Part shown: one piece after another, positions 53,288 to 62,596 of the stretch
How positions within the stretch are numbered: the stretch's first letter is position 1
Layout of the letters: each line of letters opens with the position of its first letter
NCBI GenBank assembly: GCA_002245855.1
Contig: NOUX01000002.1
Span: forward strand, 124,001-188,000
Reading direction: 5' to 3'
Length of the DNA stretch: 64,000 nucleotides
Source: Sphingobacterium cellulitidis
GTDB lineage: Bacteria > Bacteroidota > Bacteroidia > Sphingobacteriales > Sphingobacteriaceae
Translations under genes and position numbers: made by a program
The notes under the pieces: model-generated
Databases searched by the model: none
The model's input: the letters and a program-made list of their open reading frames with translations, nothing else
What the model was told of the DNA's origin: nothing

Positions 53288-53941
53288 TTAAGGTGCTAAA
53301 CGATTTATGACCCAGTTGTCATTCTCTTTCAGATAAACTATACGGTCATGTAGTCTACTACTGCGACCTTGCCAAAACTCAACCCGAAAGGGTTTCATTA
53401 AGAATCCACCCCAAAACTCCGGTCTCGGCACTTCTTCTACGTTTTCCATTTCTTTTTCAACTTCCATCACCCGATTTTCTAAGGATTCACGATCTGGAAT
53501 AATGGCACTCTGCGGAGATGCAATGGCACCTATTTGGCTACCTCGAGGTCTAATGGAGAAATATTCGTCAGAATCTCCTTTAGGAAGTTTCTCAACCTCC
53601 GCCTCAAAACGTATCTGCCGTTGCAGCTCTGGCCAAAAAAACAAGGCTGAAACATGTGGATTTTGAAGAATCTCCTGGCCTTTTCTACTGTTATAATTCG
53701 TAAAGAAACTCAAACCATCCGCCTTGATATCCTTCAACAAAACAACACGTGAGGATGGATAACCAAGCTCGGATACCGTAGAAACAACCATAGCGGTTGG
53801 CTCCATAATTTGCGAAGACATAGCTTCATCAAACCATTTCTGAAACTGTTCAATAGGATTTTTTAAGACGTCCGATTCGCTCAAACTGCTTTTAACATAG
53901 TCTTCCCGAATCGCGGCAATTTCTTTATGTTCAATGGACAT
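53288..53941 (-). CDS. pdxH: Pyridoxine/pyridoxamine 5'-phosphate oxidase
   Basis: An FMN enzyme that makes pyridoxal 5'-phosphate. The 217-residue product shows the SSRVVLLKDIKADGLSFFTN segment, the SRKGQEI phosphate-binding loop, and the ending FWQGRSSRLHDRIVY, all diagnostic. It leads the operon with nuoC and nuoD. An exact TAAGTTTG -7 element lies 19 nt upstream. It is divergent from yqgE. Confidence 0.96.
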   Translation of the reverse strand: MSIEHKEIAAIREDYVKSSLSESDVLKNPIEQFQKWFDEAMSSQIMEPTAMVVSTVSELGYPSSRVVLLKDIKADGLSFFTNYNSRKGQEILQNPHVSALFFWPELQRQIRFEAEVEKLPKGDSDEYFSIRPRGSQIGAIASPQSAIIPDRESLENRVMEVEKEMENVEEVPRPEFWGGFLMKPFRVEFWQGRSSRLHDRIVYLKENDNWVINRLAP

Positions 53942-53959
53942 GGCAAAGGATATTTCCTA

Positions 53960-53967
53960 CAAACTTA
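53960..53967 (-). promoter_or_regulatory. -7 element of pdxH-nuoC-nuoD
   Basis: TAAGTTTG on the minus strand matches TAnnTTTG exactly. No TTG is found at the expected -33 distance. Confidence 0.4.
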
Positions 53968-54043
53968 ACATAATCTCCATTTTTTATAGAAAATGAAATG
54001 AAAAATTATTGCTATTTTACAGTGGATTAATAATGTTATTCTA

Positions 54044-54051
54044 TAAATTTG
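54044..54051 (+). promoter_or_regulatory. -7 element upstream of yqgE
   Basis: TAAATTTG matches TAnnTTTG exactly and places transcription start near 54056. This excludes the upstream ATG codons at 54009 and 54033 and supports the start at 54075. Confidence 0.45.
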
Positions 54052-54074
54052 ATATAAACACATCTATTTCTGTT

Positions 54075-54641
54075 ATGTTCAACGAATATATTCCAAAACG
54101 AGGCAGTCTAATTTTATCCGAACCTTTCATGCTCGACCAAAATTTTGAACGCTCCGTCATCTTATTATGCGAACATGATGATCAGGATGGTACGGTAGGC
54201 TTAATCCTTAATCATCGTTCCATGCTCATGCTATCCGATGTCTTAGAGGAAATCGAAAACCCCGAGGTCCCACTCTATTTTGGCGGCCCAGTGGAAGGCA
54301 ATGCATTATTTTTCGTTCATAAAGCCCAAGAAAAAATTCCCGGCGGAACCCATATCGTAGATGACCTCTATTGGGGTGGCGATTTTGAACGTTTAAAATA
54401 TCTGATCAACGAAAGCCTTATCTCAAACGAAGAAGTAAAAATCTTTCTCGGCTATTCTGGATGGAGCCCCGGACAATTGGATGGTGAAATCAAACAAAAT
54501 TCATGGGCTGTACACAACTCCTTTAATATTGATTTAGCATTTATTACCGATGGCGAAAACCTATGGAAAGAAGCATTGATTAGTATGGGACCTAAGTATG
54601 CCCATGTCGCAAACTTCCCGAAAAGACCAGAATTCAACTAA
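54075..54641 (+). CDS. yqgE: YqgE/AlgH family protein (UPF0301)
   Basis: A 188-residue cytoplasmic protein of unknown biochemical role, although AlgH is linked to alginate control in Pseudomonas. The family N-terminus PKRGSLILSEPFM and the segments YFGGPVEGNALFF and GYSGWSPGQLDGE are clear. The start at 54075 gives the standard size; longer readings run into the promoter. It is divergent from pdxH. Confidence 0.9.
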   Translation: MFNEYIPKRGSLILSEPFMLDQNFERSVILLCEHDDQDGTVGLILNHRSMLMLSDVLEEIENPEVPLYFGGPVEGNALFFVHKAQEKIPGGTHIVDDLYWGGDFERLKYLINESLISNEEVKIFLGYSGWSPGQLDGEIKQNSWAVHNSFNIDLAFITDGENLWKEALISMGPKYAHVANFPKRPEFN

Positions 54642-54671
54642 TAAAAAATAAACAAACATAAATCAACCAAC

Positions 54672-55931
54672 ATGAAGAAACATTTTTCTAACGTTTTGTT
54701 TTTCGCAGCAGCAACAGCATTTATTTCCTGTTCTGGAGCGAATTCTAATGGTACTGAACCAAAAGATACAACAACAACCAGTCAGGATACAACAAAATAC
54801 CCGCCTGTAGAAACACTTCCGGCAAATTCAAACTATAAACCTGCTTTTGAAGGTCAAACTAGAATCGCAGGCGTAAAAACTACCTCTCCTTATGAAGGCG
54901 CAGTAGTAGTTGAAGGATTGAAACAACCTTGGGGAATCGCTGAACTTCCTGACGGAAGACTGCTGATAACCGAAAAAGAAGGAACCATGCGTATCGTGGA
55001 TCCAGCTAAAAAAACAACGAGTGATGCAATCACTGGCATCCCTAAAGTAGATGCGCAAGGTCAAGGTGGTTTATTAGGAATTACCCTAGACCCTGATTTC
55101 GGAAGCAATAGAATGGTATATTGGGTGTTCGCAGAACCTGTCTCTGGAGGAAATCACACCGCAGTGGCAAAAGGTAAATTAGCAGATGATGAAAAGTCTA
55201 TCGAAGGCGCAAAAGTTATCTATCAAGCTTTACCTACCTATAATGGCAAATTACACTATGGTGGACGTATTTTGTTTGATAAAGATGGTAATTTATTCGT
55301 TTCAACAGGTGAGCGATCAGACTTGGAAACTCGCCCTCAAGCGCAACAATTAAACTCAGCCCTTGGAAAAATTTTGAAAATCACCAAAGACGGTAAACCT
55401 GCAGAAGGTAATCCTTTTATTGGTAAAGGTGATGCTAAACCTGAAATCTACAGCTACGGACACCGTAATGTTCAAGGTCTAGCAATTAACCCTGCTACGG
55501 GAGATCTATGGGATTCTGAATTCGGTCCGCGTGGTGGTGATGAAATCAACTTGGTGAAACCGGGAAATAACTACGGTTGGGCAGAAATTACCTACGGCAT
55601 CGAGTATAAAGGTGATGCAATCGGAAACCCTCCTATCCAACAAAAAGAAGGAATGGAACAACCTGTTTACTACTGGGATCCAGTTTTATCTCCAAGTGGT
55701 ATGACCTTCTATAAAGGATCGAATGTTCCTGAATGGGAAAACAACCTATTTATTGGTGGCTTAAGCAGCACTCATATTGCTCGCCTTGTTATTAAAGACA
55801 ATAAAGTCGTGGGTGAAGAAAGATTATTGGGTGATAAGGGTGAAAGATTTAGAGATGTTATCCAAGCTAAAAATGGAGCACTATACAGTGTGACAGATGG
55901 CGGAAAATTATATAAAGTTGATAAAAAATAG
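54672..55931 (+). CDS. PQQ-type glucose/sorbosone dehydrogenase-like lipoprotein
   Basis: A 419-residue secreted protein with a lipobox FISCSG near residue 20 and a Thr-rich linker. The rest is a six-bladed beta-propeller of the soluble glucose/sorbosone dehydrogenase family, with GGLLGITLDPDFG, LHYGGRILFDKDGNLFVSTGE, SYGHRNVQGLAINPATG and the EFGPRGGDEINLVKPGNNYGW region. Such enzymes oxidise aldose sugars using PQQ, though many homologues (YliI/Asd type) have no confirmed cofactor. It is probably anchored facing the periplasm or surface. It ends in a strong terminator. Confidence 0.9.
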   Translation: MKKHFSNVLFFAAATAFISCSGANSNGTEPKDTTTTSQDTTKYPPVETLPANSNYKPAFEGQTRIAGVKTTSPYEGAVVVEGLKQPWGIAELPDGRLLITEKEGTMRIVDPAKKTTSDAITGIPKVDAQGQGGLLGITLDPDFGSNRMVYWVFAEPVSGGNHTAVAKGKLADDEKSIEGAKVIYQALPTYNGKLHYGGRILFDKDGNLFVSTGERSDLETRPQAQQLNSALGKILKITKDGKPAEGNPFIGKGDAKPEIYSYGHRNVQGLAINPATGDLWDSEFGPRGGDEINLVKPGNNYGWAEITYGIEYKGDAIGNPPIQQKEGMEQPVYYWDPVLSPSGMTFYKGSNVPEWENNLFIGGLSSTHIARLVIKDNKVVGEERLLGDKGERFRDVIQAKNGALYSVTDGGKLYKVDKK

Positions 55932-55959
55932 TCTATCGACGATTCAATTTTTAAAGAAG

Positions 55960-55983
55960 AAGCCCTAACAAATGTTAGGGCTT
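55960..55983 (+). terminator. Intrinsic terminator after the sugar dehydrogenase
   Basis: AAGCCCTAAC and GTTAGGGCTT form a perfect 10-bp stem with an AAAT loop, followed by T residues. Confidence 0.85.
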
Positions 55984-56066
55984 TTTTATGCACTATAATC
56001 ACTTAATAGTCAATCCCTAAAACTCCCAAAATATATTTATATTCGTTAAAATTATTAACATACAAT

Positions 56067-56082
56067 TTGTAAATATTTACAA
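56067..56082. promoter_or_regulatory. Palindrome in AT-rich region upstream of the ROK gene
   Basis: TTGTAAATATTTACAA is a perfect 16-bp palindrome about 200 bp upstream of the ROK gene. The neighbouring AAATATTACAAA repeats one half imperfectly. It may be a ROK-repressor operator. The whole gap 55984-56283 is extremely AT-rich and contains no gene that I can support. Confidence 0.35.
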
Positions 56083-56283
56083 CAAATCATAAATATTACA
56101 AATAATATCATATTCGCAAATAAAATAGAACCAATTTTTAATTTGAATATTAATTATTTTATTTATTTTAGATAAAAATTTAAATATTTATTCATTAGTT
56201 TAATTTAATTGAGTTAATTCCAATAATTAAGATTTATTCAACCCTCAAAAATTAACAATGAGATTTAATTAACTCATGCGATT

Positions 56284-57519
56284 ATGAAATTTATCGAAAA
56301 TCTTCTGGTCAACCCTTCCGGATTAGGAAAAAAAACTGCCAAATCTGCAAAGAAAAAACTGAAACTTCTAAAAGCTGTTTATGAGCTTGATAACGCTTCA
56401 GTCAATGATCTTATGAAAAGTTTGACCTTAAGTTTCCCAACATTAAACAATTTAATGGTTGAACTGGTGTCAAATAATTACTTGACACAGCATGATCGTG
56501 GCGAATCCTTAGGTGGAAGAAAACCAAACCTTTACCAATTAACTGATGGCTTATTTAAAGTGTTAACCATCGAAATAAATCGCAAATCTATCCGTTTTAG
56601 TGTAGTCGACAATAATAGTATCATCTTATTTCCAGCACAGGAATTTCCCTTCGAATTATCAACAGACATTAAAGAACTACCATCTTTCCTCCAGTTGACC
56701 AAAAAATATATTAAAGAACAAAAAATAAATTTGGATCAAATTTCCGGAATCAGTATTTCAATGCCTGGATTGGTAGATCGATCTACTGGTGAAAACTTCA
56801 CCTACTTCTATGAACCTGGATTTATTCTGGAAAAACACATAGAACATGAATTTAATAAGCCTACCAAAATTATTAACGACGCTAAAGTCGCTACCCTCGC
56901 TGAACAATTCTATGGCAAACTGAAAAAGAAAAATAACGCTTTGGTGATTCGTTTAGATTGGGGAATCTCCCTTGGAATCGTGGCCAATGGTGAGATTTAT
57001 CTTGGGAAGGATGGTTTTTCAGGTGAAATGGGTCACATTAGCTTTATTAATGAAGGGGAGTTATGTTATTGTGGAAAACGTGGTTGCTTGGAAACTTTGG
57101 TCTCAGGTACCGCATTGGTCAACAAAGCTAAACAAGATATCGAAAACGGAACCCCAACCTTGATCGTGTCCCGATATAACAATACAGAACTTACTCCCGA
57201 ACATATTATCCAGGCCGCAATGGACGGTGACCAATATGCTATCCAACTAATTTCTGAATTGGGCGGTAAATTAGGTCGTGCTATCTCCCTGTTGATGCAA
57301 CTGTTCAACCCAGAAACAATTGTTCTCTCAGGAAGCTTCGCAAGGTCTTCCATGTTAATGATAACCCCTATTCAACAACAAATCCAAACCTATTCCATGA
57401 GCAAAATCGCAACTGGATGCAGTTTACAAGTATCAAATCTTTGTGAAAACGGACAAGCATTCGCCCTAGCAAGACATTTTATTAACACTTATTTTGAGGA
57501 TAGGATTGAAATGAATTAA
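56284..57519 (+). CDS. ROK-family regulator/sugar kinase
   Basis: A 411-residue protein with an N-terminal winged-helix region (about 20-85) and a ROK kinase-like domain. Visible landmarks are the phosphate-binding FSGEMGHISF region and the zinc motif CYCGKRGCLE (about 260-270). The HTH suggests a NagC/XylR-type transcriptional regulator rather than a pure kinase. It may control sugar-related genes, and an upstream palindrome could be its site. The neighbouring 5'-nucleotidase genes are not obviously sugar genes. Confidence 0.9.
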   Translation: MKFIENLLVNPSGLGKKTAKSAKKKLKLLKAVYELDNASVNDLMKSLTLSFPTLNNLMVELVSNNYLTQHDRGESLGGRKPNLYQLTDGLFKVLTIEINRKSIRFSVVDNNSIILFPAQEFPFELSTDIKELPSFLQLTKKYIKEQKINLDQISGISISMPGLVDRSTGENFTYFYEPGFILEKHIEHEFNKPTKIINDAKVATLAEQFYGKLKKKNNALVIRLDWGISLGIVANGEIYLGKDGFSGEMGHISFINEGELCYCGKRGCLETLVSGTALVNKAKQDIENGTPTLIVSRYNNTELTPEHIIQAAMDGDQYAIQLISELGGKLGRAISLLMQLFNPETIVLSGSFARSSMLMITPIQQQIQTYSMSKIATGCSLQVSNLCENGQAFALARHFINTYFEDRIEMN

Positions 57520-57624
57520 AATAAAGTTACTTTAAGATTAATATTTACATTATCCTTTTCTTTTGTTCTCAAATTCTTTTGGATTCAGGGCATTCTTAAT
57601 ACCTTTGCGAATAATTCAAATTAT

Positions 57625-58389
57625 ATGAGTACACAGCTATCCAAGTACAGCGTCCTATTCTGGATGTCCGTCCTTTTAGTCTTCAGCTCTTGTAAGACTT
57701 CATTTTACCAAACTGCTGTTTCGAACAAACAAATGCTGGAAATCAATAATCAAATTCCAGAAGACACAGCAATATCCAGGTATATTTTACCCTATAAGAA
57801 TCAACTTGAAGATAAGATGAATCAAGTCCTGGGCTATGCCCCTGAGGCTTTAATCAAAAACAGAAACCTTCCTGAAACCCAATTAAGTAATTTCTTCGCA
57901 GATGCTTTACTTGCTATTGGTCAAAAAGTTGACCCTCAAGTCACTTTCTCCATGGCGACCAAAGATGGAATCAGAGCCGGAATCAAACAAGGAAATGTAA
58001 CTGTGGGATCCATCTTCGAAGTGATGCCTTTCGAAAATTACATCACTATTTTAGAGCTTAAAGGTTCCGATGTAAAAGTACTCGCTGATTTTATCGCAGA
58101 GACAAATGGCCAACCCCTAGGCAATGCTAAGGTGGTAATCAAGGACAAAAAAATCGAAAGCTTCAAAATTGCGAATCAAGACATCGACCCCAACAAAACA
58201 TATAAACTTGTCACTTACGATTTCATCGCCAATGGTGGTGACCTTGTAAGAGGACTCAATTCTCCAATTAGCAGAAATACAACCTCAGAACGCGTTAGAG
58301 AAGCATTGATCAACTATGTTCAGGAATTAACAAAAGAAGGCAAAAAAGTAGAATCAAAATTAGATGGAAGAGTTAAAATCATTGAATAG
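57625..58389 (+). CDS. 5'-nucleotidase C-terminal domain lipoprotein
   Basis: A 254-residue lipoprotein with lipobox VFSSC near residue 23. The rest matches the UshA/5'-nucleotidase C-terminal (substrate-binding) domain: SNFFADALLAIG, ATKDGIRAG, the VGSIFEVMPFENYI segment and the YDFIANGGDLVRGL end. The catalytic metallophosphoesterase half is a separate, downstream gene. The two overlap by 26 nt. In UshA the order is the reverse, with the catalytic domain first. The product is probably surface or periplasm attached. Confidence 0.9.
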   Translation: MSTQLSKYSVLFWMSVLLVFSSCKTSFYQTAVSNKQMLEINNQIPEDTAISRYILPYKNQLEDKMNQVLGYAPEALIKNRNLPETQLSNFFADALLAIGQKVDPQVTFSMATKDGIRAGIKQGNVTVGSIFEVMPFENYITILELKGSDVKVLADFIAETNGQPLGNAKVVIKDKKIESFKIANQDIDPNKTYKLVTYDFIANGGDLVRGLNSPISRNTTSERVREALINYVQELTKEGKKVESKLDGRVKIIE

Positions 58390-59329
58390 AAGAAGCTTTT
58401 TAAAAAGCATGGTAGCTTTGGGAGCAACAGCCTCACTTAGCGCTGTTCCGTTTGCTGGCTATAGCAAATCCAAAGAAGTAAAAATTACTTTCCTGCATAC
58501 TAATGATGTTCATAGTAGAATTGAACCGTATCCAATGGATGGCTCCAGACTTCAGGGCTTAGGCGGTGTTGCTAGACGCAGTACGTTAATCCAAAAAATC
58601 CGCTCCGAAGAGAAAAATGTGCTGCTATTTGATGCTGGCGATATGTTCCAAGGAACCCCATATTTCAATGTCTTCGATGGTAAAATAGAATTGGAATTGA
58701 TGTCGAAATTAGGATATGACGCCGGAACTTTCGGAAATCATGAATTTGACAATGGTCTACCAGGATTGTTAAAGCATTTTGATAAGGCCAACTTCCCTTT
58801 TGTGACCTCGAATTACGATTTCACAGGCACGATCATGGAGGGCAAAACCAAGGATTACCTGGTCTTCAATCGTGACGGCGTAAAAATTGGTGTATTTGCT
58901 GTCGGGGTGGATTTAAAAGGTCTCGTAGATCCTAAAAGTTATCAGGGTGTAAAAATTTCTGACCCAATTGAAGTTGCTCAAAAATATACCCATAAATTAA
59001 AGAAGGAACTTAAATGTGATTTGATTATTTGTTTATCCCATATCGGATACAACTATGACACTGACAAAGTTTCGGATTTACTCTTGGCAAAAAACTCCAG
59101 AGATATCGACTTAATTATCGGCGGACATACTCATACTTTCTTGACAAAACCGACAGAAGTCAAAAATTTAGACAACCAGATCACTTTGGTAAACCAAACT
59201 GGCTTTTCAGGGGTTAATCTAGGAAGAATCGATTTTATCTTGGACAAGAAGAAGGGTACAAAAAGAAGTATCGCAACAACATATACCATTGACAAAAGTT
59301 TAGATAAAGAATCAAGCAGATTTGCTTAA
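58364..59329 (+). CDS. Tat-exported metallophosphatase (5'-nucleotidase N-terminal half)
   Basis: A 321-residue calcineurin-like phosphoesterase with a Tat signal, RRSFLKSMVALGATASLS, near the N-terminus. The metal sites are TNDVHSR, DAGDMFQGTP, GNHEFDNG and GGHTHTF. It is the catalytic half of a split 5'-nucleotidase whose C-terminal domain is encoded just upstream, with overlapping reading frames. Together they probably release phosphate from nucleotides outside the cytoplasm. The first gene uses a Sec lipoprotein signal, so the partners are exported by different routes. Confidence 0.92.
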   Translation: MEELKSLNRRSFLKSMVALGATASLSAVPFAGYSKSKEVKITFLHTNDVHSRIEPYPMDGSRLQGLGGVARRSTLIQKIRSEEKNVLLFDAGDMFQGTPYFNVFDGKIELELMSKLGYDAGTFGNHEFDNGLPGLLKHFDKANFPFVTSNYDFTGTIMEGKTKDYLVFNRDGVKIGVFAVGVDLKGLVDPKSYQGVKISDPIEVAQKYTHKLKKELKCDLIICLSHIGYNYDTDKVSDLLLAKNSRDIDLIIGGHTHTFLTKPTEVKNLDNQITLVNQTGFSGVNLGRIDFILDKKKGTKRSIATTYTIDKSLDKESSRFA

Positions 59330-59344
59330 GTAACCTAACAGATA

Positions 59345-60565
59345 TTGAGAGCATTAATTCGACTTTATATTAATTCATATAAAGGCCTATCGCCTGCTGC
59401 ATGGCTATTGGCCCTTGTGATGTTGATTAACCGCGCGGGATCAATGGTCATCCCTTTCCTTGGTATTTATATGTCATCAGAACTTGGGTTTAGTAAAACC
59501 CAAATTGGGTTGGTGTTAGGATGTTTTGGATTGGGCTCTGTTTGTGGTTCCTGGCTCGGTGGCTGGCTAACGGATAAGTTCGGAAACTTTAAGGTACAAG
59601 CCTGGAGTTTGATCTTGGTGATCCCATTATTCTTGGTTCTGCCATTATTCCGAACTTTTGAAGGTCTGGCCATGATGATCTTCTTCTTAACCTTGGTGGC
59701 CGACGTATTTAGACCTGCCAACTCCGTATCTGTTGCTCGGTATGCAAAACCAGAAAATATTACCCGTGCCTATTCATTAAACCGAATGGCAGTGAACCTA
59801 GGATTCTCCATTGGCCCTGCCCTTGGTGGTTTCCTAGCTAAGTTCTCATACAATTGGATCTTCTACGGAAATGCCATTGCAGCAGCTTGTGCTGCCATTG
59901 TATTTATCTATTTCTTCAGAAACCGAAAAGCAAGAACTGAAATCGGACAAACTAAATCCGCAACGGAACTTCCTGATGATAAACCAGTCAGAAACGCTTA
60001 TAAAGATGGATTATTTATCGTCTTTAATATTCTCTGTTGCTTATTTTCAATGGCATTTTTCCAACTCCTCAGCACCTTACCTTTATTCTACAAAGAAGCG
60101 CATAACTTGCATTCTGATGAAATTGGATTATTACTAGGTTTCAGTGGATTCGTTATTGTATTGTTCGAAATGGTCTTGGTCCATGTGGTCGAACATAGGT
60201 TTTCCGTTCGGCAGATTATGCTTTGGGGTACTGCAATATCAGGTATGTCCTACCTGATGCTCACAACGGACATGGGAATTGCTTGGCTATATCTTGCCAT
60301 GTTCTTTTTATCAACAGGTGAAATGCTGACCTTGCCATTTACTGCTACCGTGGCTATCAATAGAGCAAACAAAAACAACCAAGGGGCATATATGGGATTC
60401 AACTCCCTTGCATTTGCGGCAGCGAATATATTCTCCCCTTTCCTAGGAACTTATACTGCTGATCATTATGGCTATTCTACCTTATGGACAGCAGCAGGAT
60501 TAACTTTAATATTTTGTGGAATAGGCTTCTATTGGATCATCAGCAAGATGAATGCTGAAAATTAA
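59345..60565 (+). CDS. MFS transporter
   Basis: A 406-residue major facilitator with 12 membrane segments. The A-like loop GGWLTDKFGNFK follows helix 2. The start is a TTG codon at 59345, since no ATG precedes the first membrane helix, and the RLYINSYKGLSPAAW N-terminus matches related proteins that lead into helix 1. The substrate is unknown; MdtH-type drug exporters are similar. It is 15 nt after the metallophosphatase gene, which suggests co-transcription. Its end overlaps convergent recR by 4 bp. Confidence 0.87.
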   Translation: MRALIRLYINSYKGLSPAAWLLALVMLINRAGSMVIPFLGIYMSSELGFSKTQIGLVLGCFGLGSVCGSWLGGWLTDKFGNFKVQAWSLILVIPLFLVLPLFRTFEGLAMMIFFLTLVADVFRPANSVSVARYAKPENITRAYSLNRMAVNLGFSIGPALGGFLAKFSYNWIFYGNAIAAACAAIVFIYFFRNRKARTEIGQTKSATELPDDKPVRNAYKDGLFIVFNILCCLFSMAFFQLLSTLPLFYKEAHNLHSDEIGLLLGFSGFVIVLFEMVLVHVVEHRFSVRQIMLWGTAISGMSYLMLTTDMGIAWLYLAMFFLSTGEMLTLPFTATVAINRANKNNQGAYMGFNSLAFAAANIFSPFLGTYTADHYGYSTLWTAAGLTLIFCGIGFYWIISKMNAEN

Positions 60566-61176
60566 CCTACATTTCTTTCATAAGGAACTCGGGTTGCAAT
60601 CGAGCGACCCAAGGTTATTTCATCAACATACTCTAACTCACCACCGAAGGCAATTCCTCGAGCGATCGTGCTTATCTGTACATTAAATTCCTTCAATTTC
60701 CTGTATAAATAGAAAATCGTTGTATCCCCTTCCATCGTCGCACTTAATGCTAAAATAACTTCTTGAACACTTCCATCGCGTACACGGTCTATCAATCCCT
60801 CAATCTTTAAATCCGCAGGTCCTATTCCTTCCATCGGCGAAATCAAACCACCCAAAACATGATAAACCCCTGAATACTGGTTCGTATTTTCAATCGCCAT
60901 CACATCCCGCGTATCTTCAACCACACAGATTAAACCTTTTTCTCTCTTAATGGATGCACAGATCTCACATTGATCCGTATCCGAAATATTATAACAGGTA
61001 CGACAATATTTAATATCCTTTTTCAATCGGTCCAATGACTCCGTAAACCGACTAACTTCAGCATCTGATTGTTTCAATAAATGTAATACCAAACGCAAAG
61101 CGGTCTTCTTCCCAACACCAGGTAATTTCCCAAATTCTTCTACGGCTTGCTCAAGGAGTTTTGATGAAAAGTTCAT
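60562..61176 (-). CDS. recR: Recombination protein RecR
   Basis: RecR acts with RecF and RecO to load RecA at DNA gaps. The 204-residue protein has an N-terminal HhH (LPGVGKKTALRLVLHLL), a four-Cys zinc finger (CRTCYNISDTDQCEIC) and a Toprim domain (ICVVEDTRDVMAIENT). It is convergent with the MFS gene, overlapping it by 4 bp. Confidence 0.97.
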   Translation of the reverse strand: MNFSSKLLEQAVEEFGKLPGVGKKTALRLVLHLLKQSDAEVSRFTESLDRLKKDIKYCRTCYNISDTDQCEICASIKREKGLICVVEDTRDVMAIENTNQYSGVYHVLGGLISPMEGIGPADLKIEGLIDRVRDGSVQEVILALSATMEGDTTIFYLYRKLKEFNVQISTIARGIAFGGELEYVDEITLGRSIATRVPYERNVG

Positions 61177-61211
61177 TCTTCAAAATTACGAAAATATTAA
61201 GCAAAATAATA

Positions 61212-61238
61212 CGCCAGAATTCTTTCGAATATCTGGCG
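61212..61238 (-). terminator. Hairpin after the Gfo/Idh/MocA gene
   Basis: CGCCAGA and TCTGGCG form 7 bp, with ATTC and GAAT continuing inward past one bulge. A T-rich tail follows on the minus strand. Confidence 0.6.
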
Positions 61239-61274
61239 CATCGGTTTATGAAACAAATCTATGTGTGCTCTATT

Positions 61275-62552
61275 TTAAAAATCTAAATAATCCCATTTCC
61301 CTCGGTAAGCTCTACCTTTCAGATTATTCGCAAATGGGCTATCAAACTGCTCCTTCTTAGGATCCCATTTTATCGGTTTTTGCAATTGATAAGCAATATT
61401 AACCGCATTACAGACCGTCGCTGTACGATGTCCGATTTCTACATCACAAATTGGCTTAGAACGCTTCTTTATCGCATCCACAAAATCCTTATAATGGTTT
61501 TCTGAATAGTAAACCTTACGATTCTTCTCTGGAATTTCCAGCTTTGGCAAATCAGCCTTGTCGGATCTCAAAAACTCCCTTGCCACTTCTATCTTACCTT
61601 CCGTACCTAGAAACTGAATAGCATTGAAACTCCCCCAGGATTTATGATGAACTTTTACCCCATTTTTATAGGTAAAATATAAACCTTCTTTGGCCATTGG
61701 AATTTCCGGTGGTGTAAAGGACACTGGTCCGGAATGATCCATATCTAATGCCCACTGAACAATATCAAACATATGTGCTCCCCAATCGGTCACATAGCCA
61801 CCGCCAAAACCATGATACAAACGCCACATCGCCCATTCTGGTGCTCCTAATAATGGACTCAATATCGGATTGTAACCTCTGTATAAGGAGGGACCAACCC
61901 AAGAATCCCAATCCAAATGCGCTGGGGATTCTAATGAAGGTAAATCGCATTCCTTGACAGGTTCTCCTATTGAAACATTGACCTCTGTGATTTCTCCTAT
62001 ATAACCATTGCGAATGAGGTCTGCTGCCTGCCGAAAATTATATTGAGAACGCTGCATACTTCCTGTTTGCAATACACGCTTATATTTCCGGACAGCATCC
62101 ACCATGGCCCTTCCTTCATCAATCGTTAAGGCCAAAGGCTTCTCACAATAAATATCTTTTCCAGCTTTCGCACTATCCACAACATGCATCGCATGCCAAT
62201 GATCAGGTGAAGCAATTATGACCGCATCAATATCTTTCCGTGCCAATAAATCCCGGTATTGACCATAGCCTTCCACCGGATGCCCCGATTTGGATGCATT
62301 TAATTTATTCGCTGAACCTATAAAATGATTTAATTTCGAACTATCAACATCAGCAGCGGCAATGACCATCGTCTCAGGTAATTCCATAAAGCGACTTAAC
62401 AAGCCTCCTACCTGCTTACCTACTCCAATGAACCCCAGATTTAACCGATCGCTTGGCGCAAGAAATCCTTTCCCACCCAAAACATGTCGAGGTAAGATGC
62501 TAATTCCAGCCGCAGCCAAAGCAGTTTTGCCGATAAAATCCCTTCTGTTCAT
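61275..62552 (-). CDS. Gfo/Idh/MocA family oxidoreductase, Tat-exported
   Basis: A 425-residue NAD(P)-dependent oxidoreductase with a twin-arginine signal (NRRDFIGKTALAAAG), so it is predicted to fold in the cytoplasm with cofactor before export. The Rossmann start is GFIGVGKQVGGLL; the catalytic EKP motif appears in DIYCEKPLAL. A C-terminal substrate domain follows. Such proteins in Bacteroidota act on sugars or inositol-like substrates; the exact one is unknown. A good promoter lies just upstream. Confidence 0.9.
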   Translation of the reverse strand: MNRRDFIGKTALAAAGISILPRHVLGGKGFLAPSDRLNLGFIGVGKQVGGLLSRFMELPETMVIAAADVDSSKLNHFIGSANKLNASKSGHPVEGYGQYRDLLARKDIDAVIIASPDHWHAMHVVDSAKAGKDIYCEKPLALTIDEGRAMVDAVRKYKRVLQTGSMQRSQYNFRQAADLIRNGYIGEITEVNVSIGEPVKECDLPSLESPAHLDWDSWVGPSLYRGYNPILSPLLGAPEWAMWRLYHGFGGGYVTDWGAHMFDIVQWALDMDHSGPVSFTPPEIPMAKEGLYFTYKNGVKVHHKSWGSFNAIQFLGTEGKIEVAREFLRSDKADLPKLEIPEKNRKVYYSENHYKDFVDAIKKRSKPICDVEIGHRTATVCNAVNIAYQLQKPIKWDPKKEQFDSPFANNLKGRAYRGKWDYLDF

Positions 62553-62596
62553 TTTAGGTTTAAGATATTTTTATTAGCGAATAGGTTTAATTGGGC

